Assembly: GCA_020720965.1 (NCBI GenBank)
Contig: DYNS01000157.1
Coordinates: 1-7,120, forward strand
DNA: 7,120 nt
Reading direction: 5' to 3'
From: Anaerolinea sp.
GTDB taxonomy: Bacteria; Chloroflexota; Anaerolineae; Anaerolineales; Villigracilaceae
Part shown: one piece after another, positions 1-5,398 of the stretch
How the letters are laid out: each line of letters opens with the position of its first letter
Numbering within the stretch: the first letter of the stretch is position 1
Program-made: the position numbers and the translations under genes
The notes under the pieces: model-generated
The model's input: the letters and a program-made list of their open reading frames with translations, nothing else
What the model was told of the DNA's origin: nothing
Databases searched by the model: none

Positions 1-13
1 ATTTGCGAAACAT
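1..13 (-). CDS. Start of a B12-riboswitch-controlled gene (only 4 codons in window)
   Basis: On the minus strand an ATG (13 to 11) opens a frame reading M-F-R-K before the window ends. A GGAG Shine-Dalgarno (22 to 19) sits 5 nt upstream of it. It lies downstream, in the same direction, of the cobalamin riboswitch and its terminator, so it is the natural target of that switch. Genes under such control usually encode B12 uptake (BtuB, BtuF, BtuCD), cobalamin synthesis, or B12-independent isoenzymes. A short basic start such as MFRK would suit a secreted or lipoprotein substrate-binding component, but four residues cannot decide. The product is unknown. Confidence 0.6.
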
Positions 14-50
14 GGGTTCTCCGGTGATTTGTAAATTAGGGCGTGCGTTG

Positions 51-77
51 TTCGTTATCCGAGTATCCAATAACGAA
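51..77. repeat. Inverted repeat in the riboswitch leader
   Basis: TTCGTTAT (51-58) and ATAACGAA (70-77) are perfect 8-nt inverted copies around an 11-nt loop. The repeat lies between the riboswitch terminator and the ribosome binding site of the minus-strand gene. In RNA it would form a hairpin about 30 nt upstream of the Shine-Dalgarno. No U-tract follows it on either strand, so it is not an obvious terminator. It could be a protein-binding site, a stabilising 5' hairpin for the read-through mRNA, or part of the expression platform. Confidence 0.5.
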
Positions 78-80
78 GAA

Positions 81-108
81 TCAAAATCCCCTGCCAGGAT
101 GACAGGGG
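81..108 (-). terminator. Rho-independent terminator of the cobalamin riboswitch
   Basis: Read on the minus strand, 108 to 88 folds into a 9-bp hairpin: CCCCTGTCA pairs with TGGCAGGGG through one G-U pair, closing a three-base loop. It is followed by ATTTTGATTCTT (87 down). The tail is T-rich but interrupted, so efficiency is uncertain. Its position just after the aptamer and before the ribosome binding site is that of a transcriptional expression platform, in which B12 binding would favour the terminator. Confidence 0.65.
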
Positions 109-124
109 AGGGGGGAAGGCTAAT

Positions 125-306
125 CCGGGAGACAGATGCGCCGTTCTCCACCTCCTTTCCGCGAGAAGTGGTTGAACCGACCAAAGCGGGCGACCTGGCT
201 TGGGCAGTCCATCGCTGGACTACCTTCACAGTTGCGCGACAGCGCCGGGCTTGCACCGGACTTCGCCGCTGAATGGTCGTACAAAATTGCTTGGCGATTG
301 TACCCC
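125..306 (-). promoter_or_regulatory. Cobalamin (B12) riboswitch
   Basis: The minus strand carries the conserved cobalamin aptamer core in order. A P2-like hairpin pairs GTACAA with TTGTAC (303-298 with 284-279). Next comes GGCGAAG-TCCGGTG-CAAG-CCCGG (P3/P4; CCGG copies at 259-256 and 248-245). The B12-box variant GCGCAACTGT is at 237-228. A P5 hairpin pairs 224-216 with 211-203 and has loop GCGA. The AGCCAGG element is at 200-194, and a P13-like stem pairs 171-164 with 155-148. The usual GGGA/TCCC pair of P3 is replaced by GCGA/TCGC (266-263 with 239-236), a compensatory change that supports the fold. Loop 5 (GCGA) is complementary to TCGC in the P13 loop, as expected for the long-range kissing contact. 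The outer boundaries, including P1, are approximate. It controls the minus-strand gene leaving the window at the left edge. Confidence 0.88.
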
Positions 307-324
307 AGTTCTTTCCAAAAAGCC

Positions 325-355
325 TTGACTTGGAGTTACCTCCAGGTGATAGACT
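325..355 (+). promoter_or_regulatory. MerR-type promoter and operator
   Basis: A -35 box TTGACT (325-330) and a -10 box TAGACT (350-355) are separated by 19 bp, the overlong spacer typical of MerR-activated promoters. Between and overlapping them lies the palindrome ACTTGGAG-TTAC-CTCCAGGT (328-347), with 7 of 8 arm positions matching. It resembles operators of the AdhR/NmlR/SoxR branch, in which the bound activator untwists the spacer to realign the -35 and -10. It lies just upstream of the merR-like gene at 373, so autoregulation and activation of the whole downstream operon are the simplest reading. Confidence 0.85.
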
Positions 356-372
356 ATTTTTACGAGGTGAAT

Positions 373-759
373 ATGAAAATTGCAGAAGTGAGTGAACGTT
401 ACGGGCTTTCTTCCGACACACTGCGCTATTACGAGCGGATTGGGCTTATCCCCCGCGTTCAGCGTAGCGATAGCGGCATTCGGGATTACAGCGAACTGGA
501 CATTCGGCGGGTGGAATTTGTGAAATGCCTGAGAAGTGCGGGTCTGCCCCTGGAAGTGTTGGTGGAATATATGGACCTGGTTCAGCAAGGTGACGCGACC
601 ATTGAAGCCCGCAAGGACATTCTAAGAGAACAGCGCGATTTACTGACCGCTCGCATCCTGGCAATGCAAAAAACCCTGGAAGTGCTCCATCGCAAAGTTC
701 AGGTGTACGAAACCGCAATTTTAGCCAAAGAAAAGCAAATCGTTCAGACCGAAAAATGA
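373..759 (+). CDS. MerR-family regulator, AdhR/NmlR-like
   Basis: This 128-residue transcription factor probably acts as a homodimer on the operator at 328-347. Residues 1-70 form the MerR winged helix-turn-helix: MKIAEVSERYGLSSDTLRYY, the ERIGLIP turn, then the wing with SGIRDYSE. Residues 75-118 make the long dimerisation coiled coil. There is no metal-binding Cys cluster and no effector domain. The only cysteine is Cys52 (FVKCLRSAG), the position at which Bacillus AdhR carries its aldehyde-sensing cysteine. An electrophile-sensing, NmlR-type regulator is therefore the best guess. The start at 373 follows GAGGTG (365-370) and gives a canonical MerR N-terminus; the open frame upstream to 136 overlaps the promoter and is not coding. 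The next gene begins 9 nt downstream. Confidence 0.92.
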   Translation: MKIAEVSERYGLSSDTLRYYERIGLIPRVQRSDSGIRDYSELDIRRVEFVKCLRSAGLPLEVLVEYMDLVQQGDATIEARKDILREQRDLLTARILAMQKTLEVLHRKVQVYETAILAKEKQIVQTEK

Positions 760-768
760 GAGGACAAA

Positions 769-1734
769 ATGGAAACAAGAAAACTTGGCAATAGCGGATT
801 GGAAGTCTCGGCGCTTGGGTTGGGTTGTATGCGAATGAGTTTTGGCGACAATCCCACAGACAAGCAAGAAATGTTAAATTTTATGCACAAAGCGGTGGAA
901 CGCGGCATAACCTTCTTCGACACGGCGGAAGTATACGGTCCCTTCACCAACGAGGAACTTGTCGGCGAAGCCTTGGAGCCGTTTCGGGGCAGGGTGGTGA
1001 TTGCCACCAAGTTTGGATTTAAACACGGCGAAGACGGTCCCCGCCCCGGCACAGGGTTGGACAGCCGCCCAGAGCAAATTAAACGAGTGGCAGAAGAGTC
1101 GCTCCGGCGCTTGCGGGTGCACGCGATTGACCTGTTTTATCAGCATCGCCCCGACCCTGAAGTGCCCATGGAAGATGTGGCAGGCGCAGTGCAGGATTTG
1201 GTTCGGCAGGGCAAGGTGAAACACTTTGGCTTATCGGAATCCAGCGCCGAGCAAATCCGCCGCGCCCATGCCGTTCAACCTGTCGCCGCTTTGCAAAGCG
1301 AATACTCCATTTGGTGGCGCGAAATTGAAGAAAATGCAGTCCTCGCCACCTGTGAAGAGTTGGGCATTGGTCTTGTGCCGTACAGCCCCCTGGGGCGCGG
1401 ATACCTAACCGGTAAAGTGGACGAGCGCACCACCTTTGCCAACGCCGACATCCGCAGCCGCAACCCGCGCTTTACTCAGGAGGCGATGAAAGCCAATTGG
1501 GGCGTGGTGGAATTGCTGGAGCGAATTGCCTCGCAAAAAAACGCCACCCCTGCCCAAATAGCCCTCGCCTGGTTGTTAGCGCAAAAACCCTGGATTGTCC
1601 CCATCCCCGGCTCGCGCAGGCTGGAAAGACTCGATGAAAACAACGGCGCGGTGAACATTCACCTGACGGCGGATGACCTGAGCGAAATTAAAACCGCCAT
1701 GTCAAAAATCACCGTAATGGGGAATCGGTATTAG
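769..1734 (+). CDS. Aldo/keto reductase
   Basis: This 321-residue cytosolic NADPH-dependent oxidoreductase of the aldo/keto reductase superfamily has a (beta/alpha)8 barrel. The N-terminal RKLGNSGLEVSALGLGCMRM is the family signature. The catalytic tetrad is complete: Asp51 and Tyr56 in FFDTAEVYG, Lys81 in VIATKFGF and His126 in LFYQHRPDP. YSPLGRGYLTGK and the C-terminal VPIPGSRRLERLDEN are the cofactor-binding stretches. The sequence style is that of the YajO/AKR13-like group, which reduces a range of aldehydes and ketones; the physiological substrate cannot be read from sequence. Length is normal. AGAGGA lies just upstream of the ATG, and the gene is only 9 nt after the MerR gene. MerR-AKR pairs are common in carbonyl-stress responses, which supports detoxification of reactive aldehydes as its job. 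Confidence 0.95.
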   Translation: METRKLGNSGLEVSALGLGCMRMSFGDNPTDKQEMLNFMHKAVERGITFFDTAEVYGPFTNEELVGEALEPFRGRVVIATKFGFKHGEDGPRPGTGLDSRPEQIKRVAEESLRRLRVHAIDLFYQHRPDPEVPMEDVAGAVQDLVRQGKVKHFGLSESSAEQIRRAHAVQPVAALQSEYSIWWREIEENAVLATCEELGIGLVPYSPLGRGYLTGKVDERTTFANADIRSRNPRFTQEAMKANWGVVELLERIASQKNATPAQIALAWLLAQKPWIVPIPGSRRLERLDENNGAVNIHLTADDLSEIKTAMSKITVMGNRY

Positions 1735-1750
1735 AAAACGGGAGATGATA

Positions 1751-2131
1751 ATGAAAAATAACGATATGGAACAGGAACTGATTGACCTCTCCAAAAAGAA
1801 GTGGGGCTGGATGTCTGAGCGCGATATAAATGCTTTGGATGCACTTTTCCACGAAAAAGCTGTCTTTGTTCACATGGGCGGCTCATGGGGTAAAGAGCAG
1901 GAGATTGAAATTATTAAAGGCGGCGGGATTCACTACAAAAATGCAGACATCCACGAAGTGTCGGTGAATATCATAGGCGCAGCTGCTGTTCTCTTAAACC
2001 GAATTACGCTGCTTGCCGTTGTTGGCGGTAACGAAGTGACCAACCCTTTTATGGTGACGGAAGTCTATGTGTGGGAAAGCGATACCTGGAGATTAGCCTC
2101 GCTTTCCTTTACAAAATTGCTTACCGCGTAA
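1751..2131 (+). CDS. NTF2-like / SnoaL-like (DUF4440-type) protein
   Basis: This small soluble protein of 126 residues has an N-terminal helical part (about 3-35, with LIDLSKKKWGWMSERDINALDALF). Beta-strands follow (FVHMGGSWGK, ADIHEVSVNII, AAAVLLNRITLLAVV, FMVTEVYVWESDTWRLASLSFTKL). This is the alpha+beta cone layout of NTF2-like proteins, which often bind or isomerise small hydrophobic molecules. No catalytic residues can be assigned with confidence. An earlier in-frame ATG at 1745 abuts the GGGAG Shine-Dalgarno (1740-1744); the ATG at 1751 has proper spacing and is preferred. The gene starts 16 nt after the reductase stop, so it belongs to the same operon. It may handle the reductase's substrate or product, but this is only inference. 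Confidence 0.85.
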   Translation: MKNNDMEQELIDLSKKKWGWMSERDINALDALFHEKAVFVHMGGSWGKEQEIEIIKGGGIHYKNADIHEVSVNIIGAAAVLLNRITLLAVVGGNEVTNPFMVTEVYVWESDTWRLASLSFTKLLTA

Positions 2132-2146
2132 CCGGTTTAGAAACAT

Positions 2147-2311
2147 AAGGATAAAATGATGCAAACCATACAACTCAACAACAAATATCAACATCTCCTA
2201 GTACTTTTGACCATAGAACCGTCAAGACCGCCAAGGGCGCGAAGATTTTGCGCTCTTGGCGGTTCTTGTGCAAGAAAATTATTCCGCCAGGAACAGGAAG
2301 ATACCTCCAAC
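2147..2311 (+). other. Alternative in-frame start region for the MFS gene
   Basis: A good Shine-Dalgarno AAGGA (2147-2151) precedes tandem ATGs at 2156 and 2159, which open a frame running without a stop into the MFS gene. Starting there would add 52 residues. The first part (MMQTIQLNNKYQHLLVLL) looks plausible; the rest is translated from the hairpin repeat (RPPRARRFCALGG) and looks non-protein-like. Either this is the original start, later separated from the body by the repeat, or the region is an untranslated spacer and the gene starts at 2312. Confidence 0.4.
2219..2262. repeat. Hairpin built of 9-nt CGCCAAG-type repeats
   Basis: Three consecutive imperfect 9-mers, CCGTCAAGA, CCGCCAAGG and GCGCGAAGA (2219-2245), are followed by an inverted arm. 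CCGCCAAGGGCGC (2228-2240) pairs with GCGCTCTTGGCGG (2250-2262) over 13 bp with one G-U, around loop GAAGATTTT. No T-tract follows on the plus strand, so it is not a classic terminator. It sits inside the operon, before the exporter gene. It has the look of a dispersed palindromic element of the REP kind. It could stabilise the upstream mRNA 3' end or lower expression of the exporter. Confidence 0.75.
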
Positions 2312-3724
2312 ATGGCTCAGACACAAGTAATCCGAATGGAACAAGAAACAGCCCGAAAAAAAGTCGCCATTGGCGTATTGGCAATTTTTACGGCAGAATT
2401 TGTAAGCCTCCTCTACGCCAATGCCAGAAACATCACCCAACCCGGCATGATTGCCGAATTGGGTGGAATGGCATTATTCTCCTGGCTCATTGCCTTGCCT
2501 GCACTCGCAGGCGCAGCCTCCACCTTGCTTCTCGGAAAACTTTCCGATGTGTACGGGCGGCGCAACATGATATTGCTCGGCATTGCCATCTTTACGGTGG
2601 GACTGGCAATTTCTGCCAGCAGCCCCAGCATGGAATTTTTAGTCGCATCACAAACCTTTATGACGATAGGGCATTTCCCCATTTTGCCCTTATGCTTTGC
2701 AGTCGTGGGAGACCTCTTCCCCCCTTCGGAACGCGCCAAATGGACGGGGCTGGTTAATATCCCAACCGGCTTCGCCGCCTTGCTCGGTCCCATCCTGGGC
2801 GGAATCATCGCCGAAAGCGCCCTGGGTTGGCGCGGATTATTCTGGGGCGCTATTCCCCTCAACCTGGTAGCGGCAGGTTTGGTCATTTTTGGGTTGCCCG
2901 ATACCTCTCAAAAGAAGAAAACCAAAATCGATGTTCCCGGCGCTTTTCTCATGGTACTGGCTACAACCACTCTCATCCTTGGCTTTTCATGTCTCGGAGC
3001 GCCGGGTATGCTTGGGGCGGGCATTCTCCAACTCTTCCTTTCCCTGGTGGCTTGGTTTATCTTTATGCAAATTGAGAAGCGAGCCGAAGAGCCTATCCTT
3101 GCCCCTCAAATTCTCTTCAACCGAACCTTTGTCACCGCCGCAGCAACGGGTCTACTTTCCTTTTTTGGTATGGTAGCCATAGCCGGATACTCGCCCATCT
3201 TCGTGCAGCAGGTGATGACCGTCAGTCCAACCATCAGTGGCTCCATGCTGACACCCTTCAGCGCCCTGGTTGCCTTCATCGGCATCCCCGTTGGCTTCAT
3301 CCTGGCAAAAACGAAGAAATATCGCACCATGTACATCCTGGCTTACGCAGTGGTGACTCTTGCCTTACTGGCGATGTGGCGCTTTACGGGCAACACACCC
3401 ATTTGGGTATACGTTTTGGTCACGGGCATTGCAGGCATAGGTTTGGGAATGCTCCCAACCATCAACGCGGTCGTGGCGCAATTTTCCGTCTCGAAAGACC
3501 TTTTGGGGGTATCCGTTGGCGCAATCTTCTTCTTTCAGATGATTGGCATTGCCGTTTCTCCTGCCATTTTGGGGTTCGCGCAAAGCCAAGCCCCTGCCAG
3601 CCTGGAAGATGGTCTAAAACTCGTCTTTTTGGTGGCGGCGCTTGCCCTCTTACTTGCCTTGCTTCTGATTATTACCATCCCAGAAATTTCTTTGGAAACA
3701 GAAAATTCCCTACCCCAAAAATAA
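2312..3724 (+). CDS. MFS transporter, DHA2-like 14-helix drug exporter
   Basis: This 470-residue inner-membrane major facilitator protein is probably a proton-coupled exporter of small hydrophobic compounds. I count fourteen hydrophobic segments from about residue 18 to 462, the DHA2 (EmrB/QacA-type) number. Motif A, GKLSDVYGRR, is at 75-84 between helices 2 and 3. The antiporter motif C region, GFAALLGPILGG, is at 153-164, followed by GWRGLFWGAIPLN, typical of DHA2. The start at 2312 (MAQTQVIRMEQETARKK) gives a normal short cytoplasmic N-terminus. Its Shine-Dalgarno AGGAAG (2295-2300) is rather distant, and an upstream start at 2156 is possible. It is the last gene of the MerR operon, after a 180-nt gap containing a hairpin. 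Export of the toxic inducer or its reduced product is the likely role; the substrate is unknown. Confidence 0.9.
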   Translation: MAQTQVIRMEQETARKKVAIGVLAIFTAEFVSLLYANARNITQPGMIAELGGMALFSWLIALPALAGAASTLLLGKLSDVYGRRNMILLGIAIFTVGLAISASSPSMEFLVASQTFMTIGHFPILPLCFAVVGDLFPPSERAKWTGLVNIPTGFAALLGPILGGIIAESALGWRGLFWGAIPLNLVAAGLVIFGLPDTSQKKKTKIDVPGAFLMVLATTTLILGFSCLGAPGMLGAGILQLFLSLVAWFIFMQIEKRAEEPILAPQILFNRTFVTAAATGLLSFFGMVAIAGYSPIFVQQVMTVSPTISGSMLTPFSALVAFIGIPVGFILAKTKKYRTMYILAYAVVTLALLAMWRFTGNTPIWVYVLVTGIAGIGLGMLPTINAVVAQFSVSKDLLGVSVGAIFFFQMIGIAVSPAILGFAQSQAPASLEDGLKLVFLVAALALLLALLLIITIPEISLETENSLPQK

Positions 3725-3754
3725 TCCGCCGAAACCTTTTTCCGCATCTCAATC

Positions 3755-3784
3755 TTGACTCAGCCTTTTGCAAGCGCGTATAAT
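3755..3784 (+). promoter_or_regulatory. Sigma-70-type promoter of the serS T-box leader
   Basis: A -35 box TTGACT (3755-3760) and a perfect -10 box TATAAT (3779-3784) are separated by 18 bp. Transcription should start near 3791, just before the T-box Stem I. This would make serS independent of the MerR operon, which has no visible terminator after the exporter gene. Confidence 0.85.
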
Positions 3785-3980
3785 GAGCCTGACCAACAAG
3801 CCCGGAGAAAAGTACCCCCCTTTCGTATTCAGAGACCTGCCAACCGGTGCAAAGCAGGCGGAAGGGGCGCGAAATCCACTCCGGCTCCCGCAAGGGATGT
3901 TGCTCCCGCAGGCGCGTAAGCGGTAAGGGAGCCGGGTTTGCCCGTTAGCGCAAACACAAGGCTGCCCTTGGGCAGCAAAC

Positions 3981-4013
3981 GCAGGTGGCACCACGAGCCG
4001 TCCCTCGTCCTGC
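3981..4013 (+). promoter_or_regulatory. T-box antiterminator
   Basis: GCAGG (3981-3985) pairs with CCTGC (4009-4013), and ACGAG (3993-3997) pairs with CTCGT (4004-4008), stacked around a 7-nt bulge TGGCACC (3986-3992). This is the canonical antiterminator geometry, with the tRNA-acceptor-binding UGGN exposed in the bulge. It uses bases 3996-4006 and so cannot form together with the terminator. Confidence 0.9.
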
Positions 4014-4031
4014 ATGGAGGGACGGCTTTTT
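3996..4031 (+). terminator. T-box intrinsic terminator upstream of serS
   Basis: AGCCGTCCCTC (3996-4006) and GAGGGACGGCT (4017-4027) form a perfect 11-bp stem with a 10-nt loop, ending in TTTTT (4027-4031). It should form when charged tRNA-Ser is bound and the antiterminator is not stabilised. Confidence 0.93.
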
Positions 4032-4058
4032 GTATCTATCATTCACTCAGGAGAAGCC

Positions 4059-5330
4059 ATGTTAGACCTCAACCTCATCCGCGAAAAGCCCGACCTGGTG
4101 CGAAAGTCGCTACAAGACCGGCAAGACGACCCCGCACCAGTGGATGCCATTTTGCAATTGGACGAAAAACGGCGCAGCCTCATTGCCGAGGTGGAAACCC
4201 TCAAAGCCGAGCGCAACGCCGTCTCTAAAGAAATTGGCAAGATGAAAGACCCCGCCGCCCGCCAGGAGAAAATCGAAGCCATGCGCCTGGTAGGCGATTC
4301 CATTTCGGCGTTGGATGCCGACCTGACAGGGGTGGATGCCGAACTAAACCGCCTCGTCTCCACCCTACCCAACTTCCCCGACCCGCGCACCCCCTATGGC
4401 AAAGATGACAGCGAAAACATCGTCATCAAAACGGTGGGCGAGCCTCGTCAGTTTTCCTTTGCTCCCAAAGCCCATTGGGATTTAGGTCCCGCCCTGGGCA
4501 TCATCGATTTTGAACGAGGCAGTAAACTGACCGGGTCACGCTTTTACGTTCTCAGCGGGGCAGGGGCAAGGCTTCAGCGGGCACTAATCGCCTGGATGCT
4601 GGATTTACATTCCCGCCAGGGCTACCGCGAACAATATCTGCCCTTTATGGTAAAAACCGCCACCGTGTTTGGCGCGGGGCAGCTGCCCAAATTTGCCGAG
4701 AACCTCTACAAAGACCACGAAGAAGATTACTACTTTGTCCCCACTGCCGAAATTCCGCTCACCGGCTTGCACATGGACGAAATTCTGGATGAAGCCAGCC
4801 TGCCGCGTCAGTACACCGCCTATACCCCCTGCTTTCGGCGCGAGAAGATGAGCGCGGGGCGGGATGTGCGCGGGATTAAGCGCGGGCATCAGTTTGACAA
4901 GGTGGAAATGTACACCTACTGCAAACCCGAAGATTCCGAAACCATGCACGAGAAGATGGTGGCGGATGCCGAGGAAACCTGCGCCCTGCTTGGCATTCCC
5001 TACCGCGTTAAGCGCCTCTGCACCGGCGACCTGGGCTTTGCCTCCACCTTGACCTACGACCTGGAACTGTGGGCTCCCGGCTGTGACGAGTGGCTGGAAG
5101 TTTCTTCCGTGTCCAATGTCACCGACTTTCAGGCGCGGCGGGCGAACATCAAATACCGCCCGGCGGATGGCGGCAAAGCCCGCCTGCTGCATACCCTCAA
5201 CGGCTCTGGCTTGGGGCTGCCCCGCACCCTGATTGCGGTGATGGAGAACTATCAGCAGGAAGACGGCTCCATCATCGTCCCTGAAGTCCTGCGCCCCTGG
5301 ATGGGCGGGGTGGATGTTATTCGAGGGTAG
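4059..5330 (+). CDS. serS: Serine--tRNA ligase
   Basis: This cytosolic class II synthetase charges tRNA-Ser (and tRNA-Sec if present) with serine. It is 423 residues, normal for bacterial SerRS. MLDLNLIREKPDLV opens the typical N-terminus, and residues about 30-100 form the long antiparallel coiled-coil arm that grips the tRNA-Ser variable arm. The catalytic core shows TAE at 229-231 (serine pocket), motif 2 (PCFRREKMSAG 257-267 to HQFDKVEMY 277-285), WLEVSSVSNVTDFQARR (345-361) and motif 3 GSGLGLPRTLIAVMENYQ (382-399). The start at 4059 has AGGAG (4049-4053) 5 nt upstream; an earlier in-frame ATG at 4014 lies inside the terminator loop and is rejected. Expression is governed by the serine T-box, which agrees with the enzyme's specificity. 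Confidence 0.98.
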   Translation: MLDLNLIREKPDLVRKSLQDRQDDPAPVDAILQLDEKRRSLIAEVETLKAERNAVSKEIGKMKDPAARQEKIEAMRLVGDSISALDADLTGVDAELNRLVSTLPNFPDPRTPYGKDDSENIVIKTVGEPRQFSFAPKAHWDLGPALGIIDFERGSKLTGSRFYVLSGAGARLQRALIAWMLDLHSRQGYREQYLPFMVKTATVFGAGQLPKFAENLYKDHEEDYYFVPTAEIPLTGLHMDEILDEASLPRQYTAYTPCFRREKMSAGRDVRGIKRGHQFDKVEMYTYCKPEDSETMHEKMVADAEETCALLGIPYRVKRLCTGDLGFASTLTYDLELWAPGCDEWLEVSSVSNVTDFQARRANIKYRPADGGKARLLHTLNGSGLGLPRTLIAVMENYQQEDGSIIVPEVLRPWMGGVDVIRG

Positions 5331-5398
5331 ATACTTGGGAGTGGATACTGTCCTTACAAACGGGCATCTGCTCCCTACCCTCTTCCCAAGGACCGCGT

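Larger units (their letters stand above)
3791..4031 (+). promoter_or_regulatory. T-box riboswitch, serine-specific (specifier UCC)
   Basis: Stem I base CCGGAG (3802-3807) pairs with CTCCGG (3879-3884). The specifier loop has AGTA (3811-3814) opposite GAAA (3871-3874), then TCC (3875-3877) followed by A: a serine codon read by tRNA-Ser(GGA). Above it, CCCCTTTC (3817-3824) pairs with GGAAGGGG (3860-3867). The distal AGAGA motif is at 3831-3835, the terminal stem is CCTGC/GCAGG (3836-3840 with 3854-3858), and GGTG (3846-3849) matches the GNUG loop. Hairpins 3936-3955 and 3961-3976 (Stem III) precede the T-box sequence AGGTGGCACCACG (3983-3995). Its UGGC would pair with GCCA, fitting the G discriminator of tRNA-Ser. 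Uncharged tRNA-Ser should allow read-through into serS. Confidence 0.95.

Noticed and set aside
136..372. Open frame extending the MerR gene 79 residues upstream
   Set aside because: It runs through the cobalamin riboswitch (opposite strand) and the MerR promoter. The canonical MerR N-terminus with a good ribosome binding site starts at 373.
226..588. 120-codon minus-strand open frame
   Set aside because: It overlaps the riboswitch core and merR on the opposite strand, has no recognisable domain, and its path is explained by real features.
373..759. A B12-binding, CarH/LitR-like MerR photoreceptor, suggested by the neighbouring B12 riboswitch
   Set aside because: The protein has only 128 residues and no cobalamin-binding domain or DxHxxG motif after the coiled coil.
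2228..2262. Intrinsic terminator ending the operon before the exporter
   Set aside because: The hairpin is strong but is followed by TTCTTGTGC rather than a T-run, and no new promoter is evident before 2312.
4014..4058. Upstream in-frame ATG for serS
   Set aside because: It lies in the T-box terminator loop and would translate the terminator. The ATG at 4059 has a proper Shine-Dalgarno and gives the standard SerRS N-terminus.
4605..5192. 195-codon minus-strand open frame inside serS
   Set aside because: It is antisense to conserved SerRS catalytic sequence, and its glycine/histidine/valine-rich translation is typical of a codon-bias shadow.
5334..5390. Inverted repeat CTTGGGA/TCCCAAG between serS and the DUF456 gene
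   Set aside because: It is only 7 bp with a 43-nt gap. It touches the ribosome binding site, but the arms are too short and distant to claim a regulatory structure.
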